Positions 53,634 to 62,969 of a stretch of DNA of 64,000 nt are shown here, in pieces. The DNA is from Streptococcus suis (GTDB lineage Bacteria > Bacillota > Bacilli > Lactobacillales > Streptococcaceae): assembly GCA_029593505.1 (NCBI GenBank), contig JAKTNI010000001.1:392336-456335 (forward strand), given 5' to 3'. Below the pieces are notes generated by a model. The model was not told the origin of the DNA. It saw only the letters and a program-made list of their open reading frames with translations, and did not search any database. Within the stretch, counting starts at the first letter, position 1. Each line of letters starts with the position of its first letter. The position numbers and the translations under genes were made by a program.

Positions 53634-53792
53634 TTTTACTCCAAATTCGCCCCAAATTTTTCAAATAGTTTTGTGATTTGATCAAAATTTGCTATCTCTT
53701 TCTTTTTCAATAGGTGCGAATCAGTATTCAACGTGATAGTAGAGTCTTTATATCCACCCGATTAATTTTGAGATAGTCAATATCTCTAAGTG
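53634..53792 (-). pseudogene. Tyrosine-type phage integrase, C-terminal remnant
   Basis: On the minus strand a frame reading TLNTDSHLLKKKEIANF then KLFEKFGANLE and stop resembles the end of phage and ICE tyrosine integrases (TTLNTYSHLxKxxE ... LFENLGANLE). Just before it, in another frame, VDIKTLLS resembles the HxDIxTTL part. The rest of the gene is missing. This is what remains of an integrated element next to mnmE. Between 53800 and 54370 I see only AT-rich sequence with no intact gene. Confidence 0.55.
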
Positions 53793-54387
53793 TTGTTTAG
53801 ATACGTAGGAGCAGTTAGTTGGAAACAGTTGATTAACCACTGTTTTGCTTTAAACTCTTGTAGCAATTCTATTGTACCATTATCTAGTGGAACTGTCCTA
53901 AATAACTGTTTTTCCTACTATTTGTCAAGTATTGTAATATTTTTTCAGCAAAATATTAATAAAATAGTTAGATAAATAAGGAAGATAGAATGCTCCAATC
54001 CTACATTTTCTTTAATACTTTTTACATAAGGTAAAAACTCATTAGCAATTTATCCGTTGCATGTCTAGCTCAGTTTTAACCTTCTAAATGATAGTTATGC
54101 ACGGGTAAAACTTCTAGTCACACTCACTGTGTAGCAGCAGAAGAAGAGAAAGAAAACAAAAATGTAGCACTGTATAGCATGTTCGCCTAGTTTCTTATTT
54201 TTGTATTGAATTTATTAGAACTTTAAATCAGATAGAGGGAACAATCTACCTTTTCCTTAGCATTCGAGCATTGAATAATAAACCAGATATGAAAATAGTG
54301 GAAATTTCTAAGAAATAATACCGTTTGCTTTAGAAATCTACATCTACAGACTGATGTATTTTTTATTTAGTATGATATACTTTACTT

Positions 54388-54446
54388 AATCCTAATATTT
54401 TTCATACATCTCCTTAGAAACACTAGTCGAAAGACTGGTGTTTTTT
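54388..54446 (+). ncRNA. Candidate small RNA, about 60 nt
   Basis: An extended -10 (TGA-TATACT, 54373-54381) lies 7 nt before 54388, and an intrinsic terminator (11-bp stem AAACACTAGTC/GACTGGTGTTT with GAAA loop and T6, 54418-54446) follows with no open frame in between. The short unpaired segment holds CATCTCCTTAG, complementary to a Shine-Dalgarno, as in trans-acting sRNAs of streptococci. There is no clear -35 and no CiaR box (TTTAAG repeats). Confidence 0.45.
54418..54446 (+). terminator. Orphan intrinsic terminator
   Basis: 11-bp stem with one G-T pair, GAAA loop, T6. No protein gene precedes it on the plus strand. Confidence 0.8.
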
Positions 54447-54620
54447 ATGGGAAGAACTTCTTATCATTGATATGTAATCTGTATCTATATCTGAACTTAG
54501 TATCAAAAAGAAAATTATTTATATCATAATGAGAAATATTATGATATATCTAAGCTTTTGTGATAATTATCTCAGATAAACTCATAGATAGTTTGATTCA
54601 AAATAGTCATTATATTTGTT

Positions 54621-55994
54621 TCATTTGTCTGTTTTATCAAAAATAGATGTCAACAAATTAGAGGTTTTTATAATCTCATTAGCAGATCTGATACCGCTTA
54701 GATACGCACCATGAACATTAGAAAAGTAAGAAACATTTGTATGTTCACCCGCAAAAAAAATGACGTTATCAATAGGTTCTGCCATGTCTTCAAAATCACT
54801 CATTTTTGTTGATGTTGCAGTGTAGGAATATGAACCATATGTATTTTCATCATTGCCCCACTTAGTGCGTATAAGTGTTGATGGTTTAGGTATATCTTTT
54901 CCATAAATTGATGTAAGATTGTCCATTATTTCATCAATAACCATTTCATCTGTCATATCTTCTAATTCCTTAGCAGAATCTGCAAATGCAAAAGTCATTA
55001 AACTATTTATATTTTTATTAATATGATTAACATTTAAAAAGTAGTTGAACTTGTCTGGTTGTTCTGATGTGTATCCAATGTATTGCACATCATCCCAAAA
55101 GACTTTTTGGAATTCTAAATAAAATTTATCAACTACTCCCATACCTATATTATTGATTGCATTTTTCTTGACATCAGGTAACTCTGGTTTAAATTTGATG
55201 GCATTTTTTTTCAAAACTCCTAAAGGAACTGTTACAATAACTTTTTGTGCATGATATTCTTGTCCTTCAGTTACAATTTTAATATTATTATGATTGCTGT
55301 AATCTATTTCAATTACTCGTTCATTTAGTTTTATATCAAGATTTTTTGCCAAATACTTAGGTAGTAAATCATAGCCATTGGTAACCATCATATCATCTCC
55401 TTCATACAACTCGCCTTCATTGTATAAACTAGACGATAGTGTCTTGAGTCCACTACCAGAATCGAATGTTAGGTACGATGAGAAGAGATATTTATTCAAT
55501 GCAGTATTATGTTCCTTAGGATAAAGACGCTGGCAGCTATCAGAAAAACTTTCACCTGGATTTGCATTTTGCGAAAGTTCATCTAAAACACGGTCATAAA
55601 ATTGTTCACCTTCTTGGATTTGAGCATCTGTGTATCTGTTGCCATCTTGATCAAAGAGCAGTAATGAATCATCATCTGTTCTGAATAATTCTATACCCGA
55701 TTCTTTGGCTATTTGAGTTATGGGATTTCCAATAGGAGTATGTATCCAACTAGCTCCTTTATCAAAGGTGAAATCCGTTGTTCTATCTGTTACTACCCTA
55801 CCTCCTACGTGATCTGAAGCTTCCAAAACTGTCACATGATAACCATTGTCATTCAATTCTTTTGCAGCAGTTAATCCAGAAATTCCAGCACCAACAACTA
55901 AAACTGAAGGTTTTTCTCGACTTAAAGATAAACTAGTAAAGCAAGCAAAACTGATTACGATTATCAAAAAAATGATTCCTAAAATTTTTTTCAT
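54621..55994 (-). CDS. Membrane-anchored flavin amine oxidase
   Basis: A 457-residue FAD enzyme. After an N-terminal hydrophobic anchor (about residues 4-24) comes the Rossmann FAD motif VLVVGAGISGLTAAKEL, then ASDHVGGRV and the C-terminal FAD-binding FFAGEHTNVSYFSNVHGAYLSGI. This is the amine oxidase/polyamine oxidase-like family that oxidatively deaminates amines with release of H2O2. The anchor predicts an outer location or a signal peptide; there is no clear lipobox. It stands alone on the minus strand in a variable region with AT-rich flanks, so it may have been acquired by transfer. Confidence 0.8.
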   Translation of the reverse strand: MKKILGIIFLIIVISFACFTSLSLSREKPSVLVVGAGISGLTAAKELNDNGYHVTVLEASDHVGGRVVTDRTTDFTFDKGASWIHTPIGNPITQIAKESGIELFRTDDDSLLLFDQDGNRYTDAQIQEGEQFYDRVLDELSQNANPGESFSDSCQRLYPKEHNTALNKYLFSSYLTFDSGSGLKTLSSSLYNEGELYEGDDMMVTNGYDLLPKYLAKNLDIKLNERVIEIDYSNHNNIKIVTEGQEYHAQKVIVTVPLGVLKKNAIKFKPELPDVKKNAINNIGMGVVDKFYLEFQKVFWDDVQYIGYTSEQPDKFNYFLNVNHINKNINSLMTFAFADSAKELEDMTDEMVIDEIMDNLTSIYGKDIPKPSTLIRTKWGNDENTYGSYSYTATSTKMSDFEDMAEPIDNVIFFAGEHTNVSYFSNVHGAYLSGIRSANEIIKTSNLLTSIFDKTDK

Positions 55995-56300
55995 ATTTTC
56001 CTCTAAAATTATTTTCTTTTTCCAATTGACTGGTATTGTATAAATTCAAAGCATTTTAATACTAAATATATAATATAGCCTATGCAATTTATTATGAAAA
56101 CCAAATTTTCTTTTAAATTATATCAGAATATTGTCTTTTTAGTATATTTTGGTTACTTTTATTACTTGTATTTTGGGGAGAAACTGTCGTACTATATGGT
56201 ACGATCAGTAATGAAACATTGAACAATTCGATGAGGAAGTTATCCTAAAATTACCTAAAAAGTTTAGTAATGTCAGTATAAAATAAGTATGGAAAATGTA

Positions 56301-56330
56301 AAAAAAGGGCGTATTGTCAACGCTCTTTTT
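56301..56330. terminator. Bidirectional-looking terminator in the oxidase-cas9 gap
   Basis: 11-nt arm 56301-56311 with 56321-56330 (one wobble), loop of 9, A6/T5 ends. On the plus strand it follows a 22-codon coding-like tail (ending KKFSNVSIK, stop at about 56284), perhaps the end of a lost gene. The rest of 55995-56450 shows a CGTAC/GTACG dyad near 56190 and no gene. Confidence 0.7.
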
Positions 56331-56416
56331 ATATATAATTTTACCTGTTTAATTTCTGAGCAATCATAACTTGTACTTTCTAAAAATTATCTATAATTAC
56401 CTCACGGAAAGATAAT

Positions 56417-56439
56417 ACATCATCTTTGAGAGATGATGT
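56417..56439. other. Perfect hairpin between terminator and tracrRNA
   Basis: 9-bp perfect inverted repeat (ACATCATCT with AGATGATGT), 5-nt loop, no T run on either side. It may be an RNA structure in readthrough transcripts or a protein-binding dyad. Confidence 0.4.
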
Positions 56440-56453
56440 AGCTAATATATTTA

Positions 56454-56481
56454 TTGAAAATAACTTAATTTTTGCTATAAT
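56454..56481 (+). promoter_or_regulatory. Plus-strand promoter facing into tracrRNA and cas9
   Basis: TTGAAA (56454-56459), 16 bp, extended -10 TGC-TATAAT (56473-56481). It starts at about 56488, at the tracrRNA terminator, and would transcribe antisense to tracrRNA towards cas9. Confidence 0.55.
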
Positions 56482-56485
56482 AAAT

Positions 56486-56569
56486 AAAAAAGCACCGAAT
56501 CGGTGTGCAAAATTGGGTACGGACAAAGCCTTATTTTAACGTTGCTGTGTTGTTTCGAATGGTTTCAAC
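56486..56569 (-). ncRNA. tracrRNA, short form
   Basis: On the minus strand, the anti-repeat (56568-56544) is complementary to the CRISPR repeat at 24 of 25 positions, then come GTTAAAATAAGGC (the nexus region), a linker, and a CACCG/CGGTG hairpin followed by T6 at 56491-56486. This matches the S. pyogenes tracrRNA in order and size (about 84 nt here). It pairs with pre-crRNA repeats for RNase III processing and holds crRNA in Cas9. The promoter is directly upstream at 56604-56576. Confidence 0.93.
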
Positions 56570-56575
56570 AAAGGT

Positions 56576-56604
56576 ATTATATAACATTTTACTGATATTT
56601 GCAA
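56576..56604 (-). promoter_or_regulatory. Promoter of short tracrRNA
   Basis: Minus strand TTGCAA (56604-56599), 17 bp, TATAAT (56581-56576); start about 56569, at the first base of the anti-repeat pairing region. Confidence 0.8.
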
Positions 56605-56672
56605 GAGCTTTTATAGAAAAATTGTTGAACTCTAAACCAACATAGCGCTAAAACTAAATATAAATCTTCTTA

Positions 56673-56700
56673 AGTATAACAAATCTTTTAAGAATGATAA
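56673..56700 (-). promoter_or_regulatory. Promoter of long tracrRNA
   Basis: Minus strand TTATCA (56700-56695), 16 bp, extended -10 TGT-TATACT (56681-56673); start about 56666, one base before the 11-nt guide. Confidence 0.65.
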
Positions 56701-56728
56701 AATGTTTGTTCTAGAAATAACTAATTTC

Positions 56729-56757
56729 TTGAAATAATCTATCGAAGATTATATAAT
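56729..56757 (+). promoter_or_regulatory. cas9 promoter
   Basis: TTGAAA (56729-56734), 17 bp, TATAAT (56752-56757). Start about 56764, inside the 11-nt target of the long tracrRNA. Leader about 97 nt. Confidence 0.8.
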
Positions 56758-56759
56758 TC

Positions 56760-56773
56760 ATTTATATTTATGG
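56760..56773 (+). promoter_or_regulatory. tracr-L target site with PAM at the cas9 start site
   Basis: ATTTATATTTA (56760-56770), identical to the 11-nt guide of the predicted long tracrRNA, followed by TGG (NGG PAM). The position next to the guide's 5' side does not match, so 11 nt is the full match. Confidence 0.75.
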
Positions 56774-56863
56774 TGATTTATTTTTGAGAATTTCATTAAT
56801 CTTATGAATTTTATAAAAGCACTAAAATATCAATAATAATCAAATTAAAGGAGTAGAACTATG

Positions 56864-59800
56864 ATGAAGAAAAGTTACGCTATAGGAATAGATATAGGTA
56901 CTAACAGCGTTGGGTACTGTGTTATGTATACAGAGAACTACAAAGTACCTTCAAAAAAAATGAAGGTATTAGGGAATACCGAAAAGGCGTACATTAAGAA
57001 AAACTTACTTGGTACTCTGCTATTTGATGAAGGCAATACAGCGGAAAGTCGCAGACTAAAACGAACAGCTCGTAGACGTTACACACGGCGCAGAAATCGT
57101 ATCTTATATTTGCAAGAAATATTTGCAGAAGAAATCAATAAAATTGATGACAGTTTTTTCCAACGTCTTGATGATTCTTTTCTTATTGTTGAGGATAAGC
57201 AAGGAAGCAAGCATCCAATTTTCGGAACCTTGCAAGAAGAAAAAGAGTACCATAAGCAGTTTCCAACTATTTATCATTTAAGAAGGCAATTAGCAGATTC
57301 TTCTCAAAAAGCTGATATTCGATTGATTTATCTTGCTTTGGCTCACATTATAAAGTATCGAGGGCATTTTCTGTTTGAGGGGGATTTAAAATCTGAAAAC
57401 AAAGATGTTCAACATTTATTTAATGACTTTGTTGAGATGTTCGACAAAACCGTTGAAGGTAGCTATTTATCAGAGAATCTACCAAATGTTGCAGATGTTT
57501 TAGTTGGAAAAGCTAGCAAGTCTAGACGGTTAGAAAACGTTCTTCATTATTTTCCAAACGAAAAGAAAAATGGGCTTTTTGGTAATTTTCTGGCACTTTC
57601 CCTAGGGCTGCAGCCTAATTTTAAAACAAACTTCGAGCTGGCTGAAGATGCAAAAATCCAATTTTCTAAAGAAACGTGCGAAGAAGATTTGGAGGAGTTA
57701 TTAGGTAAAATCGGAGATGATTATGCTGACCTGTTTATCGCGACAAAATCCTTGTACGACGGGATATTGCTAGCAGGGATTTTGTCAACAACTGATTCTA
57801 CAACAAAAGCTCCGCTTTCTAGTTCAATGGTTAACAGATATGAGGAACATCAAAAGGACTTAGCCTTACTGAAGGATTTTATTCGTCAGAATTTGTCCGC
57901 TTCCTATAAAGAATTTTTTAAAGATACTCTAAAAGATGGTTATGCAGGTTATATTGAGGGCAAAACGACGCAGGAGAATTTTTATAGATTCATAAAAAAA
58001 GCAATAGAAAAGATTGAGGGCAGTAATTATTTCATTGACAAAATTGAGCGTGAAGATTTCTTAAGAAAGCAACGTACCTTTGATAATGGCTCTATTCCTC
58101 ACCAAATTCATCTTCAAGAAATGCAGGCTATCATTCGCAAACAGGCTGAGTTTTATCCATTTCTAGTAGAGAATCAGGATAAGATTGAAAAAATACTAAC
58201 TTTCCGTATTCCTTATTATGTTGGTCCGCTGGCACGAGGAAAGAGTGAGTTTGCTTGGTTAAATCGTAAATCAGACGAGAAGATTAGGCCTTGGAATTTT
58301 GATGAAATGGTTGATAAGGAAACCTCGGCTGAAAACTTCATTACTCGTATGACAAATTTTGATCAATATTTGCCGGATCAAAAGGTGCTTCCAAAACACA
58401 GTTTGTTATACGAAAAGTTTGCTGTATATAATGAGTTAACAAAGGTTAAATTTATAGCAGAAGGAATGCGTGACTATCAATTCCTTGATAGTGGACAGAA
58501 AAAGGATATTGTCAACACTCTCTTTAAAATGAATCGAAAAGTCACAGCCAAAGATATCAAAGCCTATTTGGAAAACTCTAATGGTTATGTGGGGGTTGAA
58601 TTAAAAGGTCTTGAAGAACAGTTTAACGCTAGTCTTCCAACCTATCATGATTTACTTAAAATTATACGAAATAAATCATTTATGGATGCAGAAGAAAATC
58701 AAAAAATTCTTGAAGATATTGTGTTGACTTTAACTCTATTCGAAGATAGAGAAATGATTAGAAAACGCCTGGAGAAGTATAAGGATGTATTGACAGAAGA
58801 GCAACGCAAAAAACTGGAACGTCGCCATTATACTGGCTGGGGTCGATTGTCTGCTAAGTTAATTAACGGTATTCGAGATAAAGTAACGAGAAAAACAATT
58901 TTGGACTATCTAATAGATGATGGAACCAGTAATCGTAATTTTATGCAATTGATTCATGACGATACCCTATCATTCGTAGATGAAATAAGATTAGCTCAAA
59001 GGGTAGGTAAAATAGAAGACTATCATACAGAGGTACAGAATCTTGCTGGCAGTCCGGCAATTAAAAAAGGAATACTTCAAAGTCTAAAAATTGTAGATGA
59101 ACTCATAGAAGTGATGGGATATGGGCCTGAACATATAGTTGTTGAAATGGCACGAGAAAATCAAACCACAGAAAAGGGGCGTCAAAATTCGCAACAACGT
59201 ATCAAACGACTTGAAAAAGCTTTGAAGGACTTAGGGAGTAAGATTTTAGAAGAAAAGAGACCAAAAGGAGTTTCAAAGATTAGTAATATTCATTTACAAA
59301 GTGATAGATTATTCCTATATTATCTACAGAATGGCAAGGATATGTATACAGATGAGGAATTAGATATTGATCATCTCAGTGAATATGATATTGACCATAT
59401 TATCCCTCAAGCATTTATCAAAGATGACTCACTAGATAATAAAGTGTTGACAAAATCTGCTAAAAATGGAGGTAAATCTGATGATGTACCAAGTATTGAA
59501 ATTGTTCAAGATAGGAAATATTTCTGGAGACAGTTATTGAAGTCTAAACTCATTTCCCAACGTAAATTTGATAATTTGACGAAGGCTGAACGTGGTGGGT
59601 TAACCAATGAAGATAAGGCAAGATTTATTCAACGACAGTTAGTTGAAACGAGACAAATTACAAAACATGTAGCTAGGATTTTGGACACACGTTTCAACAC
59701 TAAATTGGACAATAATGGAAATAGAATTCGTGATCCGAAAGTTAATATTATTACCTTAAAATCAAGTTTAGTCTCCCAATTTAGAAAAGACTATCAATTG

Positions 59801-61009
59801 TACAAGGTGCGTGAAATTAATGATTACCACCATGCGCATGATGCTTATCTAAATGCTGTAGTTGCAACAGCTTTGCTGAAGAAATATCCTAAACTAGCAC
59901 CAGAATTTGTGTATGGAGAGTATCCAACGTATAATAGTTACAAATCTCGCAAGTCTGCAACAGAGAAAGTGTTATTCTATTCTAACATTATGAACTTTTT
60001 CAAACGAATTGTTGTACATTCAAAAACAGGTGCGGTAAGGATTCGTCCAATAACTGAAGTGAACAAGGATACTGGGGAGATTGTTTGGAATAAGAAATCA
60101 GATTTTAAAACGGTCAGAAAAGTCTTATCTTATCCGCAAGTGAATGTTGTTAAAAAGACAGAGGTTCAAAACCATGGTCTAGATAGAGGGAAACCTAAAG
60201 GCTTCTATAATGCAAATCTTTCACCAAGGCCTAAAGAAGGAAGTGTTGAAAATCTGGTTCCTGCCAAACAAAGTTTTGATACAAAGCGTTACGGTGGCTA
60301 TGCAGGCATTTCAAATTCTTATGCCGTTCTAGTGAATGGAATTATTGAGAAGGGGAAAAAGAAAAGTAAAGCGGAAGTAACAGAGTTTCAAGGCATCTCC
60401 ATTCTAGCTAGGAAGGATTTTGAGAAAAATCCAAAACAATATTTATTGAATCTTGGATATAAAGATATTAAATCCATTATTAAATTACCAAAATATAGCC
60501 TTTTTGAACTGGAAAACGGCAGCAGACGAATGCTTGCAAGCATCTTGTCAACAAATAATAAACGTGGAGAAATTCATAAGGGCAATGAGATGTATCTGCC
60601 AGATAAATTTGTTACTTTACTTTACCATGCAATGAGAGTAAATCGAACGCTGGAGCCTGGACATAAGAAATATGTGGAAACTCATCGTCATGTTTTTGAT
60701 GAATTACTGACATACATCCTCGAATACAATGAAAAAATTGTTGGAGCTAAAGCTAATGGAAAACGGATTGTAGAAGCATATTCAGCTAGAAAAGATACTG
60801 ATAACCTTGAGGAACTTTGCAATTCATTCATCAACTTGTTGAATCTAACTGCCCTAGGTAGTGCTGTTGATTTTGAATTTTTAGGCACTAAAATCCCACG
60901 CTATAGAGATTACACCCCATCCTCACTTCTCAAGGCTACCCTCATTCATCAGTCTGTGACTGGTCTTTACGAAACACGTATTGATTTGAGCAAATTAGGA
61001 GGAGACTAA
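56864..61009 (+). CDS. cas9: Cas9, type II-A RNA-guided endonuclease
   Basis: A 1381-residue SpCas9-like nuclease (1382 from the ATG at 56861). RuvC-I is [11 protein letters not shown] with D10 counted from the second Met, so I used 56864; SD AAAGGAG fits both. The arginine-rich bridge helix ([18 protein letters not shown]) follows, then REC lobes, HNH with DIDHIIP (H845 from the second Met), and Ruv[13 protein letters not shown]. The C-terminal PAM domain has PRYRDYT where SpCas9 has DRKRYT, keeping both PAM-reading arginines, so NGG is predicted. It heads cas9-cas1-cas2-csn2 with 1-4 nt junctions. Confidence 0.98.
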   Translation: MKKSYAIGIDIGTNSVGYCVMYTENYKVPSKKMKVLGNTEKAYIKKNLLGTLLFDEGNTAESRRLKRTARRRYTRRRNRILYLQEIFAEEINKIDDSFFQRLDDSFLIVEDKQGSKHPIFGTLQEEKEYHKQFPTIYHLRRQLADSSQKADIRLIYLALAHIIKYRGHFLFEGDLKSENKDVQHLFNDFVEMFDKTVEGSYLSENLPNVADVLVGKASKSRRLENVLHYFPNEKKNGLFGNFLALSLGLQPNFKTNFELAEDAKIQFSKETCEEDLEELLGKIGDDYADLFIATKSLYDGILLAGILSTTDSTTKAPLSSSMVNRYEEHQKDLALLKDFIRQNLSASYKEFFKDTLKDGYAGYIEGKTTQENFYRFIKKAIEKIEGSNYFIDKIEREDFLRKQRTFDNGSIPHQIHLQEMQAIIRKQAEFYPFLVENQDKIEKILTFRIPYYVGPLARGKSEFAWLNRKSDEKIRPWNFDEMVDKETSAENFITRMTNFDQYLPDQKVLPKHSLLYEKFAVYNELTKVKFIAEGMRDYQFLDSGQKKDIVNTLFKMNRKVTAKDIKAYLENSNGYVGVELKGLEEQFNASLPTYHDLLKIIRNKSFMDAEENQKILEDIVLTLTLFEDREMIRKRLEKYKDVLTEEQRKKLERRHYTGWGRLSAKLINGIRDKVTRKTILDYLIDDGTSNRNFMQLIHDDTLSFVDEIRLAQRVGKIEDYHTEVQNLAGSPAIKKGILQSLKIVDELIEVMGYGPEHIVVEMARENQTTEKGRQNSQQRIKRLEKALKDLGSKILEEKRPKGVSKISNIHLQSDRLFLYYLQNGKDMYTDEELDIDHLSEYDIDHIIPQAFIKDDSLDNKVLTKSAKNGGKSDDVPSIEIVQDRKYFWRQLLKSKLISQRKFDNLTKAERGGLTNEDKARFIQRQLVETRQITKHVARILDTRFNTKLDNNGNRIRDPKVNIITLKSSLVSQFRKDYQLYKVREINDYHHAHDAYLNAVVATALLKKYPKLAPEFVYGEYPTYNSYKSRKSATEKVLFYSNIMNFFKRIVVHSKTGAVRIRPITEVNKDTGEIVWNKKSDFKTVRKVLSYPQVNVVKKTEVQNHGLDRGKPKGFYNANLSPRPKEGSVENLVPAKQSFDTKRYGGYAGISNSYAVLVNGIIEKGKKKSKAEVTEFQGISILARKDFEKNPKQYLLNLGYKDIKSIIKLPKYSLFELENGSRRMLASILSTNNKRGEIHKGNEMYLPDKFVTLLYHAMRVNRTLEPGHKKYVETHRHVFDELLTYILEYNEKIVGAKANGKRIVEAYSARKDTDNLEELCNSFINLLNLTALGSAVDFEFLGTKIPRYRDYTPSSLLKATLIHQSVTGLYETRIDLSKLGGD

Positions 61010-61875
61010 TGGGTTGGCGAACTGTTATTGTAAATACACACTCCAAACTATCATATAAAAATAATCATTTGATTTTTAAAGATGCTACTCGGACAGAAAT
61101 GATTCATCTGTCCGAGGTTGACATCTTATTGCTGGAAACAACTGATATTGTGCTGTCTACGATGTTAATCAAGCGATTAGTAGATGAAAACATTCTGGTT
61201 ATTTTTTGTGATGATAAGCGACTACCAACAGCACACTTGATGCCTTATTATGCTCGGCATGACTCCAGTTTACAGCTTTCGAGGCAAATTGACTGGGAAG
61301 AAGCAATCAAAGCGGAAGTTTGGACACATATCATTTCCCAGAAAATACTAAACCAAAGTATCTATCTCAGTAAGTGTGGATTCATTGAAAAATCTCAATC
61401 CGTCATGAATTTGTACCATAGTTTGGAGCTCTTTGACCCTAGCAATCGTGAAGGACATTCTGCGAGGATTTACTTTAATACTTTGTTTGGAAACGATTTT
61501 AATCGAGAACTTGATAATGACATCAATGCAAGTCTAGATTATGGTTATACCCTGTTACTTAGTATGTTTGCGCGTGAGGTTGTTCTTTCTGGTTGTATGA
61601 CACAATTTGGTTTAAAACACGCTAACCAATTTAATCAGTTTAACCTTGCTAGCGACATCATGGAACCTTTTCGGCCTATCATAGATCAGATTGTTTACGA
61701 AAATCGAAATCATAGTTTTGTTAAAATTAAGCGGGAATTGTTTACAATTTTCTCAGATACATTTCAATACAACAATAAGGAAATGTATCTGACCAATATT
61801 GTTAGCGATTATACGAAGAAAGTAATTAAGGCGCTCAATAATAAGGGGAAAGGAGTTCCTGAGTTTAGGATATGA
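61009..61875 (+). CDS. cas1: Cas1, type II-A integrase
   Basis: A 288-residue spacer integrase. The conserved metal-binding residues are the Glu in [10 protein letters not shown], His in [11 protein letters not shown] and Glu in DIMEPFRP. With Cas2, Csn2 and Cas9 it inserts new spacers at the leader end. It starts at the last base of the cas9 stop (TAATG) and overlaps cas2 by ATGA, so the operon is tightly coupled. Length is typical for II-A. Confidence 0.97.
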   Translation: MGWRTVIVNTHSKLSYKNNHLIFKDATRTEMIHLSEVDILLLETTDIVLSTMLIKRLVDENILVIFCDDKRLPTAHLMPYYARHDSSLQLSRQIDWEEAIKAEVWTHIISQKILNQSIYLSKCGFIEKSQSVMNLYHSLELFDPSNREGHSARIYFNTLFGNDFNRELDNDINASLDYGYTLLLSMFAREVVLSGCMTQFGLKHANQFNQFNLASDIMEPFRPIIDQIVYENRNHSFVKIKRELFTIFSDTFQYNNKEMYLTNIVSDYTKKVIKALNNKGKGVPEFRI

Positions 61876-62204
61876 GTTACCGGTATATGAGAATGCTATT
61901 GATGTTTGATATGCCTACAGAAACAGTTGATGAAAGAAAGGCATATCGTAAATTCCGTAAATTTTTAATCAACGAAGGGTTTATTATGCATCAATTTTCA
62001 GTCTATAGCAAGTTACTCCTGAACAATTCAGCCAGTAATGCTATGTTGGAGCGACTAAAGGCAAATAATCCCAAGAAAGGTAATATCACACTTCTGACAG
62101 TTACAGAAAAACAATTTGCTCGTATGATTTATCTCCATGGTCAGCGAGATGACTGTATAGGAAATACAGACTCTCGAATAGTCTTTTTAGGAGAGGAGTT
62201 TTGA
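61872..62204 (+). CDS. cas2: Cas2, type II-A
   Basis: A 110-residue adaptation protein with the ferredoxin-like fold start [18 protein letters not shown] containing the conserved Asp, and [10 protein letters not shown]. It bridges two Cas1 dimers in the integration complex. The ATGA overlap with cas1 and TGATATG junction with csn2 suggest coupled translation. Confidence 0.96.
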   Translation: MSYRYMRMLLMFDMPTETVDERKAYRKFRKFLINEGFIMHQFSVYSKLLLNNSASNAMLERLKANNPKKGNITLLTVTEKQFARMIYLHGQRDDCIGNTDSRIVFLGEEF

Positions 62205-62205
62205 T

Positions 62206-62871
62206 ATGAAATTAAACTTTCCGTTATTAGATGAGGCTATGACAATCGAAAAAGCAACTATTCTTGTTGTAGAGGATACGACAGTATTTTCTCGACTAGT
62301 TAGAAAATTTTATCAATATCAAGAGGGATCAGACTTAAAAATTTTCGACGAACAATATAAGTCCATTAAAGATTCCGAGTTGATGGTGGTGACAGACATT
62401 TTAGGATATGAGATCAATACTGCACCAATACTGAAGCTCATTCATGCTGATTTAGAAAATCAATTAAACGAAAAACCAGAAGTGAAATCAATTATTGAAA
62501 AATTAGCCAATTCTATTACTGAATTAATAGCTTATGAATGTTTAGAGAATGAGCTTGATTTGGAGTATGATGAGATTACGGTCTTGGAGTTGATAAAGGC
62601 ATTGGGGATCAAAATTGAAACTCATAGTGATACGATTTTTGAGAAAATTTTTGAGATTTTGCAAGTTTATCAATTTTTGAATAAGAAGAAATTTCTTGTT
62701 TTTATTAATGTATTATCTTATTTGACAACAGATGAAATTCAGAAAACTAGAGAATATATTGAACTTTCTAATCTGAGTGTTCTTTTTCTAGAACCGAGAA
62801 AAAGAAAAGATTTTCCTCAGTATGTTTTGGATAAAGACTATTTCTTACTATCGGAAAATATGGTAAAATAG
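62206..62871 (+). CDS. csn2: Csn2, type II-A adaptation protein
   Basis: A 221-residue protein that forms a toroidal tetramer around DNA ends and is needed for spacer acquisition in type II-A. The short (about 220 aa) form with [31 protein letters not shown] and [17 protein letters not shown] matches Csn2 of S. pyogenes. The last codons overlap an extended -10 for the array. SD GGAGAGGAG. Confidence 0.95.
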   Translation: MKLNFPLLDEAMTIEKATILVVEDTTVFSRLVRKFYQYQEGSDLKIFDEQYKSIKDSELMVVTDILGYEINTAPILKLIHADLENQLNEKPEVKSIIEKLANSITELIAYECLENELDLEYDEITVLELIKALGIKIETHSDTIFEKIFEILQVYQFLNKKKFLVFINVLSYLTTDEIQKTREYIELSNLSVLFLEPRKRKDFPQYVLDKDYFLLSENMVK

Positions 62872-62969
62872 ACACATATAGTACAGATATTAGAAACTCT
62901 TCGAAACTGAAGTCTGGCTGAGACGAATAGTGCGATTACGAAATTTTGTGACCAAAAATAGTCTACGAG
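62861..62969 (+). promoter_or_regulatory. CRISPR leader with pre-crRNA promoter
   Basis: The extended -10 TGG-TAAAAT (62861-62869) overlaps the csn2 stop and predicts a pre-crRNA start near 62876. The leader ends in TCTACGAG next to the first repeat, the leader-anchoring type of sequence read by the type II-A adaptation complex. The stretch CTGAAGTCTGGCTGAGACG resembles the S. pyogenes leader. Confidence 0.7.

Larger units (their letters stand above)
56486..56666 (-). ncRNA. Predicted long tracrRNA (tracr-L type self-guide RNA)
   Basis: A second minus-strand promoter (56700-56673) predicts a start at 56666. The RNA would begin G, then the 11-nt guide (56665-56655), then a degenerate CRISPR repeat (56654 down to about 56634; GTTTTAG..GCT.TG.TG agrees with the repeat at 16 of 21 positions), a spacer, and the anti-repeat of the short form. 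The pseudo-repeat can pair with the anti-repeat, even correcting the C-A mismatch of the true repeat, so the RNA would act as a single guide. About 181 nt, close to the 171 nt of S. pyogenes tracr-L. Confidence 0.75.
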
